DNA of 64,000 bases from Candidatus Cloacimonadota bacterium. Lineage in GTDB: Bacteria; Cloacimonadota; Cloacimonadia; Cloacimonadales; TCS61. The DNA lies in NCBI GenBank assembly GCA_030445745.1, contig JASUTE010000003.1, positions 1 to 64,000 on the forward strand, in the 5' to 3' direction. Under the pieces are notes generated by a model that saw nothing but the letters and a program-made list of their open reading frames with translations, had not been told where the DNA came from and ran no database searches. The position numbers and the translations under genes were made by a program. Positions 32,972-41,731 of the stretch are shown piece by piece; position 1 is the first letter of the stretch, and each line of letters starts with the position of its first letter.

Positions 32972-32986
32972 GGTGCTAGTTTTTCT

Positions 32987-35900
32987 CTATTTCAGCAACA
33001 AGCATTTGCGGGTAGCCTGGGTTTTGCCATCCACCTGCAGGCGATAGAAGTATACTCCCGAGCCAACCGGTTGGCCATTATCATCCCGTCCGTTCCACAT
33101 AACATTATGGTTACCCTGCGGATAGATTGAATTAGTTAAGGTTTTTACTTTTTGACCTTTGATATTATAGATGTTTAGCTTAATTTCCGCTTCTGCTGGA
33201 AGCGAAAAACTGATGTTTGTGGTTGGATTGAAAGGATTGGGGTAGTTAGCTTTTAGCTTGTATTCAAACATTTCTGGTGAATACACGCTTCCATCTGAAT
33301 CTGTTTTTTCACGCATTAGCTTCCATAACATTGCTTCGCGGTTTTGTGCTTGTTCCAAACTTTCTATACTATTGCTTGGATTAAGAAATCTTAAGCCACT
33401 ACTTCTACCATCGGATTCTGCTTCCATATAAGTATAAACAATATCTAACTGGGTGAAAACAGAATCGATGAAAGTTATATCATCTTCCAGGTGAAGCTCA
33501 TATTCTGTAATAGCATTCTGATAGTTTGATGATTTACGATTGCAATAGATACTCAATATTGAGCTCATCTCGCTGAGTTTGCTATTTTCGTTACTTTGTG
33601 ATAATTCCAGATAAAAATCTCTGAGTTGTGAATAATCTGAATTGGAAGTACTGCAATTCAATAGCCTATTAGCAGCCCACAAAGCTTCGATATCATTGGC
33701 ATCGGTATCGATACACTCATAATATTTAGCCTTTGCGGTTACCAGATCACCCATTTCTTCAGCTTCTAAACCTTCCCAGAACAAACCAGTATTTGAACGT
33801 GGAGTATAGCCTACATTGGGGGCAGAAGCAATAGGACTTATAGTAACAGACCAACTTGATGGATAAAATGAATTACTTATATCTGTAATATCAGTGGTTC
33901 CCCACCAGTTTGTCCTACTATTGTAAGCAACGGGATTCGTATCTGCATTATAGATTGAATAACCTGCTCCAAATATAATATCGTTATAGGTTCTGTCGGT
34001 TATGGGATAAGAACCATCTGATAGTTTTATTTCAGGATTATCATTGGGGCTGTTCATGGTAGAACTAACAGATGTTTGCTTTACAACAGGATTGGAGTAT
34101 CTATTGCACATTATACCGGCTGCTTCGTTTGCATACAGAGTATCTGCTGAAACATTGCCAGAAGCGTTGTAGAACCAGATGCCGTAAGTATTATATCTTA
34201 TAAGATTATTTTTCAAGTAGGATTTATCCGAGATTAGGTGTGAATTTCTTAGTAGTACTCCAAATGATCCGCATCTATCTATTTGGGTGTTTTCAATTTG
34301 ATAACCCGATGGCGTATCAAGTAAAATACCTGAAGTATTTTCATAGAAAAAGCAACTATCTACACTTACATAACCTTTATTTTGAAGTGGATAGAGACCA
34401 TTATATATATTACAATGTTTAAAGCTGGCATTACCGCCGTTGGCTATCTCTATTTTTTGCCAATTTGTAGATGAATATTTATCGAAAGAAATCTTGTTTT
34501 CAGCTTCACCCAAAGCGGTAAGAGTACCATCTACTGTAAGTTCGAAATCCGACTTAAGCTGAGGATGTGCACCTGGCTTAAAAACAATTTCAGTATCTAC
34601 AGGAACCGTAATCTCATCACCTAAAACTATATCACCCCTACCAAATTGAGTAGTATCCTGAATGGTTATACCATCAAATGTACCTTGATATATCACCAAA
34701 TCCGTTGTTAACAAATTTTTACCCGCTAAATCGGCATAACTATAATTCACGTAGAAATAGTCATCATCGTAAGCTAGTGACGCGATATTGTTGTTAATAA
34801 TACCACGCTCTGGATTTGTTGAATCATTAGAATAATATTGCGTTTTAGATATCAATTTTTCTGGTGAAACTCCATTGCGCAATATTTTAAATCTGGGTTT
34901 AGGTATTGGCAGAGGAATTGGGTTGGAAAAACTCATAACTGTTGTTATCTCCAGTTCACCTGTAGATGTCCATTCTGCAATGACCTCTTCTGAATCGTAA
35001 TCAGAATCATAAACAAGAATATCAGGAAAACGAGTACCTACAAGATCGTGAACTTCAAATGAATTATCGCCATTCAAGATAAGTTTTTCTATACTAGAAC
35101 AGTCTTCATTGGTTTTTATTAAAAAGAAATCAGCGGCAGTATTGAATTGCATTTCATCCTGATAGAATCTGAAGAAAGTATCACCTGAGTATACAGCAGC
35201 ATAAGTTTTAAAAGAATCATTGGGATCAAAATCATAATTAACACCGTAGCCATTGGAATAGTTCTCTACATATTCAATTGCACTTGAGTCTGATTCCGAA
35301 GGAATTAGTAGGGTGAGGAATTTTTCATTTCCAGGTGTTTCGGTAAACAATCTTAAGTCACGATGCTCTCTACGTGCCTCATAATCTGAAGTTTTTAAAA
35401 TACCACTAGGTAAATGAGTTCTTCTAGAATAGGATGAAAACATATTTTGACTACCTAAAGACACATGTAGATATATCGGATCATTCCTATATTGATAACG
35501 ATATATACTTACATCTAAACTATCTAAAGAATCATCAAGAAGACCATTAGAATCAACAGGGATGGAACCAAAATGTAACTGATTGCAAAATTCATTTTGA
35601 GAATTAGGATCATAGCTTGTAACATCATCATAGATAATAAAATATAAATCATCAACCATAAAATAGTTACGGTCAATAAGAATATCATCATCACAATTAA
35701 GAGGTTGTCCGTTCAGCTCATAATGATCTTGTTCATGGTCATATTCTATATGGGACTTTAAATGCTGTATTTTATTATTTTGTATAAAATAATTTTTATA
35801 ACAGGGTGTTAATAATTCTGCATCGGTTATTGAACCATGGTCACCTACTGGTTCATACCAATCAGGATGAAAATCTGACCAATCCCAATCTATGTTATCA

Positions 35901-37558
35901 TCACCAGCCCAGATTGAATCTACATTTAAATCCTCCAATATATCATAATAATCTGAATCCAAAGCAGCTTTTTCTCTTAATCTATCAGGATTTACAGTAA
36001 TCAAATTGTGAGCATATGGTGATTCTAGCCATTTTTTAGCTATTTTATAACGTTTAGCAGGACCATATCCAGGATCGATCAATAATTGCTTACCTTTGTA
36101 ATACAATTGAAAGCTACTCTGGTCACTATGTTCATGCATTAATGCAAGCGAATTCTCGTGATTAATAATCATTGTTGGATTATTAATATATTCTTGAGTT
36201 GTATTTATTTCATCTCTCATAATTGTCATTTCTTCATCCGAATAGCTACCCACTGATAATGATGGAGGAATACTATTATTATAGTTAGCCATATTGATAT
36301 TAGGATTGAAATTAAAAATAATTTTATAAGGATTATAATAACAAGGATATCCATTGAAGCCTGAAATAGCTTCTTCTTTAGATTTATTTGCATACCATTT
36401 CATTTTTTCTATCATTTCGTTATTTATATCATCGCTTTGATATAGATAACGAATAAAAAGTTCATAAGTATAACTGATAGAACAATATTGTTTATAGGTA
36501 TCATCTTGTGTTATCGCTTTAAAGTCCGGAGAAATATACTTTAAGCTGTTTTCAAATATTGATTTCATATAAGGATGATCATAAAGATTTCCATAATCTG
36601 GAATTTCAAGTCTTTTTAATGCTGTAAAAAATAAGGTGACTCCGTCAAAAGCATAGTTTGTATAAGCCGGTCCCTCTCCATAATCTAAAGAATTCGTAAA
36701 ATTTAACCCAATAAATCCAGTATTTGTTATTGATGTCTGCGAATGCTGATAAGTAAATAATTCATCATAAGCATGATCAATATAGTCTAAAGCTTGAGTA
36801 TTGTAATCAGTATTAAGCAATACACAACCTGCATAGCCCAAAGCACCGGCAAGACGTATTCTGCCATTATGATAATAAATTATGGGATTTTCCCATTCTC
36901 CTGATTGTGGTTCTGTAATCCATACTTCAACATTATTGTTTATTCCATCTTCACCTAAAGCACACATTAAAGAATCTGTATAAGATGCCAAAGAATCCAC
37001 TTTGGCTGCTAGCTGGTTTTGATAAGCACCATCTTGATAATTCCACAACATATCTACCATAAAAGACGTATTCTCTAAAATACGTACTAAATCAAGGCAT
37101 TTCTGAAAACCATTAATATCAGAACTATGCAGATACTCATCAACTGCTTCAAGAGATAAATAATTAGGTTGAAAATTTGGAACAAGTAGATGTCTTCTGG
37201 CTAACTTAAGTTTCTTATCAGGATCCATAGGTTGTTGAGTTTCAGGATCAAAAGGCATATCATGTCCAATTGCTCCCCAAAAGGCTTCTCTAACATAGGT
37301 TCCTGTATTAAAAGTTTCTCCTCTTTCACCACTTTCATCCAAATATCTTAAAGTATCTGGAATATTGAGGTAATCAATCCAATACTGCCGCATTATTTGT
37401 GCATAACCTGTATGTCCCGAATTCGGATGACAAGCATCTCTGATTTCATTCAGAGTTTCTAATTCAATTGTTTTTGTGCCGGGTACCCTGTCTTCATATT
37501 CAGCAAAAATTGGTATTGCTGAAATCAAGATAAAAATAAGTAATAATATCTTTTTCAT
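32987..37558 (-). CDS. Large exported heparinase II/III-like protein with beta-helix and sorting domains
   Basis: A 1523-residue secreted protein. Signal peptide about 1-19. Residues about 20-440 form an alpha-helical toroid-like region typical of polysaccharide lyases. Residues about 470-860 match the heparinase II/III beta-sandwich, with [19 protein letters not shown], then [14 protein letters not shown] and [10 protein letters not shown]; the His and Tyr residues here are candidates for the catalytic centre. From about 990 to 1230 there is a right-handed beta-helix ([38 protein letters not shown]), then a helical TPR-like stretch, then a C-terminal [15 protein letters not shown] sorting/FlgD-Ig domain ending CLLLK. 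Likely acts on an acidic polysaccharide outside the cell. The ATG at 37558 follows GTAGGAGGAAAA and opens the signal peptide; the longer in-frame ATG is rejected. Confidence 0.75.
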   Translation of the reverse strand: MKKILLLIFILISAIPIFAEYEDRVPGTKTIELETLNEIRDACHPNSGHTGYAQIMRQYWIDYLNIPDTLRYLDESGERGETFNTGTYVREAFWGAIGHDMPFDPETQQPMDPDKKLKLARRHLLVPNFQPNYLSLEAVDEYLHSSDINGFQKCLDLVRILENTSFMVDMLWNYQDGAYQNQLAAKVDSLASYTDSLMCALGEDGINNNVEVWITEPQSGEWENPIIYYHNGRIRLAGALGYAGCVLLNTDYNTQALDYIDHAYDELFTYQHSQTSITNTGFIGLNFTNSLDYGEGPAYTNYAFDGVTLFFTALKRLEIPDYGNLYDHPYMKSIFENSLKYISPDFKAITQDDTYKQYCSISYTYELFIRYLYQSDDINNEMIEKMKWYANKSKEEAISGFNGYPCYYNPYKIIFNFNPNINMANYNNSIPPSLSVGSYSDEEMTIMRDEINTTQEYINNPTMIINHENSLALMHEHSDQSSFQLYYKGKQLLIDPGYGPAKRYKIAKKWLESPYAHNLITVNPDRLREKAALDSDYYDILEDLNVDSIWAGDDNIDWDWSDFHPDWYEPVGDHGSITDAELLTPCYKNYFIQNNKIQHLKSHIEYDHEQDHYELNGQPLNCDDDILIDRNYFMVDDLYFIIYDDVTSYDPNSQNEFCNQLHFGSIPVDSNGLLDDSLDSLDVSIYRYQYRNDPIYLHVSLGSQNMFSSYSRRTHLPSGILKTSDYEARREHRDLRLFTETPGNEKFLTLLIPSESDSSAIEYVENYSNGYGVNYDFDPNDSFKTYAAVYSGDTFFRFYQDEMQFNTAADFFLIKTNEDCSSIEKLILNGDNSFEVHDLVGTRFPDILVYDSDYDSEEVIAEWTSTGELEITTVMSFSNPIPLPIPKPRFKILRNGVSPEKLISKTQYYSNDSTNPERGIINNNIASLAYDDDYFYVNYSYADLAGKNLLTTDLVIYQGTFDGITIQDTTQFGRGDIVLGDEITVPVDTEIVFKPGAHPQLKSDFELTVDGTLTALGEAENKISFDKYSSTNWQKIEIANGGNASFKHCNIYNGLYPLQNKGYVSVDSCFFYENTSGILLDTPSGYQIENTQIDRCGSFGVLLRNSHLISDKSYLKNNLIRYNTYGIWFYNASGNVSADTLYANEAAGIMCNRYSNPVVKQTSVSSTMNSPNDNPEIKLSDGSYPITDRTYNDIIFGAGYSIYNADTNPVAYNSRTNWWGTTDITDISNSFYPSSWSVTISPIASAPNVGYTPRSNTGLFWEGLEAEEMGDLVTAKAKYYECIDTDANDIEALWAANRLLNCSTSNSDYSQLRDFYLELSQSNENSKLSEMSSILSIYCNRKSSNYQNAITEYELHLEDDITFIDSVFTQLDIVYTYMEAESDGRSSGLRFLNPSNSIESLEQAQNREAMLWKLMREKTDSDGSVYSPEMFEYKLKANYPNPFNPTTNISFSLPAEAEIKLNIYNIKGQKVKTLTNSIYPQGNHNVMWNGRDDNGQPVGSGVYFYRLQVDGKTQATRKCLLLK

Positions 37559-37580
37559 TTTTCCTCCTACATATAAATAT

Positions 37581-37598
37581 GGTTCTGTAAACTGAACC
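37581..37598. promoter_or_regulatory. 18-bp near-palindrome upstream of the heparinase-like gene
   Basis: GGTTCTGTAAACTGAACC is symmetric except for one base pair. It lies 23 bases before the start codon, in the 5' leader, and could be an operator or a small RNA hairpin (GGUUC/GAACC). No second copy was seen in the window. Confidence 0.4.
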
Positions 37599-37677
37599 TT
37601 GTTCATTTAGATTTAAATTATTATTTCCTATACAAATAAATCACAGTGGGAAAATCTCCCCCAAAAAATTAATCAAA

Positions 37678-38235
37678 ATGGCTAAGAATTCATTTGGCAG
37701 CGAAGACAAATACCTAAAATCTGTCTTGATCTTGAAAATTCAAATGTTGTTGTTCATTCAAAAACAGAAGAACGATTTAGATGAGAAAATCAAAAAATAT
37801 GTAGATGAAAATCTAAGTCAGGAATTCAGTATAGTTACATCTATTGCCGGAGTTGGACAAAATACAGCTGAAAAGTTTCTTATTGAGATCGGGGAAGATA
37901 TAAACATCTATAAATCACACAAGCAATTAAGAGCATTTATGGGTATGGATCCGACAATTAAACAGAGTGGCTCTTCTATTAATGTAAATGGAAAAATCTC
38001 TAAAAGAGGAAATGCCCATCTGAGAAGAACTCTTTGGCAAATGGCCTCTGCTGTTAAAAGATACTCACCGACTTTTGAAGAGTATTATCAAAAGAAAAGA
38101 AATGAAGATAAGAAATACAAACAAGCTGTGATCGCTGTTGCTAATAAACTCATTAAAACACTTTATGCACTTTTAAAGAACAAATCTCACTACTCTGAAA
38201 ATTACAGAAATCAATTAAAAGTTATTTATAATTGA
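37678..38235 (+). mobile_element. IS110-family transposase, C-terminal fragment
   Basis: A 185-residue remnant corresponding to the C-terminal half of IS110/IS116/IS902 transposases: a coiled-coil region, then TSIAGVGQNTAEKFLIEIGED, LRAFMGMDPTIKQSGSS and GKISKRGNAHLRRTLWQMA. The serine-recombinase-like Transposase_20 signature (G-x-x-x-K-R-G) is intact. The N-terminal DEDD catalytic domain (about 200 residues) is missing; only 119 bases separate it from the heparinase start and these do not encode it. It is therefore inactive on its own. It lies between two exported-protein genes on the opposite strand and may mark how this region was assembled. Confidence 0.85.
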
Positions 38236-38253
38236 CTCCAAACAGCTGTGTTT

Positions 38254-38376
38254 TGAGAGAAAAAAGAACTTGATCTCTTTGCTTGACCTGAACCTCAAAT
38301 ACCAATTATTTGGCATTGAGGAAAGGGGAATTAAAAACTTTCTGGTGAGTTGGGCTTTGTGCAAGTTCTCTTTTCC
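38254..38376. repeat. Inverted-repeat-rich flank downstream of the IS110 fragment
   Basis: Two nested palindromic elements. The outer arms read AGAGAAAAAAGAACTTG and CAAGTTCTCTTTTCCTCT, complementary with two mismatches or gaps. Inside, at 38293-38321, CCTCAA and TTGAGG flank CCAA and TTGG, giving a strong hairpin. They could be the subterminal end of the insertion sequence, or a target hairpin of the kind IS110/IS1111 elements insert near. Confidence 0.5.
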
Positions 38377-38383
38377 TCTTTTT

Positions 38384-39802
38384 TTATTTCAACAAAGTCA
38401 TCTTCTTAACTTTACTCACAAAATTATTAGTTTTTAATCTATATAGATAAATTCCTGATGACACTTGATTACGAAATTTATCGGTTCCATCCCAGACTAT
38501 GGGTATTTGATTTTGATAGTTAATGGTTCTAACCCTTTCTCCTTTGATATTAAAGATTTCAATAATCGGATTTTCGATAGTAGCAGGTAAATTGAAAATA
38601 ATTTTTGTTTCGGGATTGAACGGGTTTGGATAATTTGTAAGGGATATATCATTAATATTTGGAATTTCAAATTCATCAATTGAAACAACCTGACCCTGTG
38701 AATCAGTTTTGGCTATTCCAATATTGTCTTCCATTATACCGCCTACTCTTTCAAGACAGCAAATATAGCCAATGTTTTGTAAAATTCTTATAGGTTTATC
38801 ACCTCTTCCAGACCATCCAGTAAAAACATTATCCCAATTTAAAAAATAATTAACATCATAGTTATAGAGTTTTGCTCCTGATGAGGTTTGACATATCGTG
38901 GTGAATGAACCATTAGGAATACTCAGAACAGAATAATGAGAATATCCAACACTACTTTCAACTTCTTGTGTCCAAAGTGTATTGCCATCTTCATCTAAAT
39001 ACCATAAAAAACCTACAATAGAATTTGAGTCATCAAGTTCACCGGCAATCATTAAATTTCCATCTGAATCTTCAGTAATACTTTTACCTTCAGTCTCATA
39101 TCCATCATAAATTCTTGCCCAAAGCGAATCACCATTTGAGTCAGCTCTAATAACAAAAATATCTGAATGAGAATCATCATCAAAATAACCATAACCTGTT
39201 AAGGCATATCCGCCATCATTGGTTTGTATAACGGAATTACTAACAGCATAGTTTTCATTAATTTGAAAAGATTTAGTCCAAATTTCATTACCGTCATTAT
39301 CGATTTTTCTTAAACCAATGCCATTATATCTACCACCTAATACAATATTGCCGTCTGCAGAATTACACATGGAGTTTACTCCAAAATCATATTCATTTTC
39401 CCAAATTTTATTTCCCCAAGAATCCCTCTTTATTATATAGTTAATATTAACATTATTCCAACCAATTGAGATAAAACCTCCGTCACTTGTTTCGACAAAG
39501 GCATTAGAGCGAGTTTGACTTAAAAAAGATACCATATCTCTTTTGGCCCATTCAAAATTGCCATCTGTATCTACTTTAATTAAGAAACCCCATTGTTCAT
39601 CAATTCCAAATTCGGGATCGTAATAACTGTAATAGCCATTCACGGCATAACCGCTGTCGGAGCAGACAACAATGTCTTCGGGATAATAATCAACATCACC
39701 AAAGGGTTGATAGGTATTAATCCAGGTATCTTGGGCGGATAACCCAATGAAAAATGTAAAATGTAAAATGAGAAATGTAATAATAAATATTCTTCGGTTC
39801 AT
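38384..39802 (-). CDS. Exported propeller-like repeat protein with sorting/FlgD-Ig domain
   Basis: A 472-residue secreted protein, close paralogue of the one at 31278-32678. Signal peptide about 1-23 (ending GLSAQ). The body has repeats such as DGGYALTGYGYFDDD and FVIRADSNGDSLWARIY; the C-terminal domain starts [16 protein letters not shown] and ends FVSKVKKMTLLK. Function unknown. The ATG at 39802 follows AAGGGAGGTTTCC and starts MNRR like its paralogue; the longer in-frame TTG is less likely. Unlike the other two family members it does not have the full duplicated leader, only a shorter hairpin. Confidence 0.75.
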   Translation of the reverse strand: MNRRIFIITFLILHFTFFIGLSAQDTWINTYQPFGDVDYYPEDIVVCSDSGYAVNGYYSYYDPEFGIDEQWGFLIKVDTDGNFEWAKRDMVSFLSQTRSNAFVETSDGGFISIGWNNVNINYIIKRDSWGNKIWENEYDFGVNSMCNSADGNIVLGGRYNGIGLRKIDNDGNEIWTKSFQINENYAVSNSVIQTNDGGYALTGYGYFDDDSHSDIFVIRADSNGDSLWARIYDGYETEGKSITEDSDGNLMIAGELDDSNSIVGFLWYLDEDGNTLWTQEVESSVGYSHYSVLSIPNGSFTTICQTSSGAKLYNYDVNYFLNWDNVFTGWSGRGDKPIRILQNIGYICCLERVGGIMEDNIGIAKTDSQGQVVSIDEFEIPNINDISLTNYPNPFNPETKIIFNLPATIENPIIEIFNIKGERVRTINYQNQIPIVWDGTDKFRNQVSSGIYLYRLKTNNFVSKVKKMTLLK

Positions 39803-39818
39803 GGAAACCTCCCTTGTC

Positions 39819-39840
39819 CCGGCGTAGTTACCGAAGCCGG
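39819..39840 (-). promoter_or_regulatory. Hairpin just before the RBS of the 38384-39802 gene
   Basis: On the minus strand CCGGC and GCCGG enclose TTCGGTAACTAC, ending about 16 bases before the ATG. Like the two leader modules it has TAACTA in the loop and sits directly ahead of the RBS, so it may be a shortened relative. Confidence 0.4.
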
Positions 39841-39897
39841 AATTTAACAAAATTTGATTCTGCTTCTTTTCTAAGAAACAGGATAAAATCCTGCAAT

Positions 39898-41397
39898 TTA
39901 TTTTATTAAAAGTATTTTTTCAAAATCTAATAGTTCATCTTTATTTACGAGATTGCATAAGTATACACCAGATGCAAATTCATTTGCATTCCAGCTAACT
40001 ACTGTTTGCAGATTAATAAATGTTACTTCATCGATTTTCTGGCCTCTAATATTATAAATCTCGATTCGAAGATTATCATCTATTTCAGCTTTAACTTCAA
40101 AATTTATAATAGGATTAAATGGATTAGGATAAGCCTTTAAATTCGGTTCTTGGATAACAATTACATCATCATTGACATCAGTAGAATTTCCATTTTCATC
40201 CATTTTGGTTATTACAAGAGTATCTTGATTTTTAATGCTTATACAAGCAAAGTAGCTATTCTCAACTTTCTGCAACACTTCGGGACCATCGCATAAACTG
40301 CCTTGTACTTCTCGATCCCACATTAATGTATTATTTAAATCAAACTGGCATATTTCAGCGTTATTATTTATTATTGCTGCCATAACTATATAGTTATTAA
40401 AATCAGACACAATTGATGGTAAATATTGATAAAATGTATATTCTGATTCTATAAAGTAATTATCAATTACTATTCCATTATTTGTAATATTTTCAATAAT
40501 TATACCGTAATCTTGATTTTCATTATTACAAATACCTGTCGTTAAAAATTGATTACTTGCTGGATCCAATAAAATTGAATTATAATAAAAACATTGATAT
40601 TGTTCTTCGACAAAATGTTTCCACTCTATTTCACCTTCATAGCTTAAGCCGAGAGTAAATCCTATCCAATTTAATTCTGAATTCCATGTGTGTCCAACAA
40701 TAAGAGGTTTATCCTTTTCTGTTAAAGCTATATCATAAGCATTTTTATAAATTAAACTATCCTGATAAGTTTTTGTCCACAATGTATCACCCTGAGCAGT
40801 TAATTTAACTACTTCCATGATTTTTAAATAGGAGGGGTAGAGATAATCACGGTATCCTGCTGCATAAAAATCTCCATCAGACGTTTGCTTAATTGTATTT
40901 AAATAATGGAGAGGGGGGGAGGTTTCATCAGCTAGCTGTGTATGCCACTCATATTCACCATTAGCATCGAGCTTTAGAATAAAAGAACCGGATTCCTCTC
41001 CATACCCATCACCAGTTATGGGTATAACAAATCCTCCATCATTGGTAACCGTAAAACCCCTGGCAAAATACCAACCCTGCATCACTATATAAAAATCACT
41101 GAGTGTGGGATCATTAGTAAGCATTTTGAACCATTGTATATTTCCCAATGAGTCTGTTTTCAGCAGTGCAGTACAAAAATGTGCTACCATACCTTCGGTA
41201 AGTTCTATTTTCATCAATACTGCATATCCGCCATCTGGGGTTGTTTGCAAACAGCGTGGAGTTAGCTCAGAGATATGATCACCCGTTGTAGGATAAATGT
41301 ATGGATTTAAATCGTATTCTCTTTCAAAAGTTTCGTCAGAAAAAAGGTTAAAGCATAAATTTAGAAATATCATAAAGATTAATAGTTTTGTTTTCAT
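39898..41397 (-). CDS. Exported propeller-like repeat protein with sorting/FlgD-Ig domain (divergent)
   Basis: A 499-residue secreted protein, a more distant member of the same family. Signal peptide about 1-20 (ending NLFSDE). Repeats include PDGGYAVLMKI, LKTDSLGNIQWFKML, VKLTAQGDTLWTKTY and LSYEGEIEWKHF. The C-terminal domain starts AYPNPFNPIINFEV and ends LDFEKILLIK. Role unknown. The RBS plus start region is tandemly duplicated: the first copy of the ATG (41438) opens a frame that stops after 14 codons, so the second ATG at 41397 is the productive start. Confidence 0.75.
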   Translation of the reverse strand: MKTKLLIFMIFLNLCFNLFSDETFEREYDLNPYIYPTTGDHISELTPRCLQTTPDGGYAVLMKIELTEGMVAHFCTALLKTDSLGNIQWFKMLTNDPTLSDFYIVMQGWYFARGFTVTNDGGFVIPITGDGYGEESGSFILKLDANGEYEWHTQLADETSPPLHYLNTIKQTSDGDFYAAGYRDYLYPSYLKIMEVVKLTAQGDTLWTKTYQDSLIYKNAYDIALTEKDKPLIVGHTWNSELNWIGFTLGLSYEGEIEWKHFVEEQYQCFYYNSILLDPASNQFLTTGICNNENQDYGIIIENITNNGIVIDNYFIESEYTFYQYLPSIVSDFNNYIVMAAIINNNAEICQFDLNNTLMWDREVQGSLCDGPEVLQKVENSYFACISIKNQDTLVITKMDENGNSTDVNDDVIVIQEPNLKAYPNPFNPIINFEVKAEIDDNLRIEIYNIRGQKIDEVTFINLQTVVSWNANEFASGVYLCNLVNKDELLDFEKILLIK

Positions 41398-41456
41398 TTT
41401 CTACTCCTCAATTTAAATATTAATAGTTTTGTTTTCATTTTCTACTCCTCAATTTA
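41380..41456. repeat. Tandem duplication of RBS and start codon (36-bp unit, 41-bp offset)
   Basis: The segment at 41380-41415 recurs at 41421-41456. On the minus strand each unit holds TTGAGGAGTAGAAAATGAAA, so both contain a GAGGAG and an ATG. The first ATG reads MKTKLLIFKLRSRK and stops at a TGA overlapping the true start as AAAATGA. This looks like a replication-slippage duplication, possibly recent since the units are identical. Confidence 0.85.
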
Positions 41457-41526
41457 TTAAAATTATTCCCCCCTCACGATTGCCAACTAAAAAATAGTTA
41501 GAACCGTGATTTCCTGAGCTACACAT
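41449..41526 (-). CDS. Conserved 25-codon leader frame, copy 2
   Basis: Same length and first 13 residues (MCSSGNHGSNYFL) as copy 1, then VGNREGGIILIN. AGGAG lies eight bases ahead of the ATG; TGA overlaps the GAGGAG of the next frame. See copy 1 for the evidence on coding potential, which is suggestive only. Confidence 0.4.
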   Translation of the reverse strand: MCSSGNHGSNYFLVGNREGGIILIN

Positions 41527-41613
41527 ACACTACACTCCTATAACATCCCGCATTTTCTGCGAAATTTATCATCACAGTCCTCTCATAACGAGAAGTAGTT
41601 TTTGTAAAAGTTG

Positions 41614-41619
41614 TGTCAA
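41614..41619 (-). promoter_or_regulatory. TTGACA -35-like element in leader module copy 2
   Basis: Same promoter-like block as in copy 1, about 90 bases ahead of the leader frame and 217 bases ahead of the exported-protein start. Confidence 0.35.
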
Positions 41620-41685
41620 ATAATTTCTTAAAAAATAGATGCTACTTTGTTAATAACAAAAGTATAATTTGTAAATGTCATATTA

Positions 41686-41716
41686 AAAAGCCACCCTGGG
41701 TGGCAGAGTGGCTTTT
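41686..41716 (-). terminator. Terminator after rocD
   Basis: Minus-strand AAAAGCCACTC and GGGTGGCTTTT pair around TGCCACCCA, followed by TTAAT. It begins 16 bases after the rocD stop and is homologous to the terminator of the heparinase-like gene. Confidence 0.85.
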
Positions 41717-41731
41717 GGTGGGAAATATGAA

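Larger units (their letters stand above)
32691..32975 (-). repeat. Duplicated intergenic module, copy 1 (terminator-promoter-leader)
   Basis: About 280 bases nearly collinear with 41451-41720. In minus-strand order each copy contains the GCCACTC...GGGTGGC terminator of the gene before, a diverged A+T-rich stretch, TTTGACACAACTTTTACAA (promoter-like), TATGAGAGGACTGTGAT, a block reading GCGGGATGTTATAGGAGTG, and the leader frame with its hairpin. Both copies end at the RBS of an exported-protein gene. The most conserved half is the transcribed leader, which suggests regulatory function rather than simple mobile DNA. Confidence 0.75.
41451..41720 (-). repeat. Duplicated intergenic module, copy 2 (terminator-promoter-leader)
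   Basis: Second copy of the module at 32691-32975, here between rocD and the exported-protein gene at 39898-41397. The terminator, the TTTGACACAACTTTTACAA block, the TATGAGAGGACTGTGAT block and the leader frame are preserved; the A+T-rich part between terminator and promoter has diverged. Confidence 0.75.
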
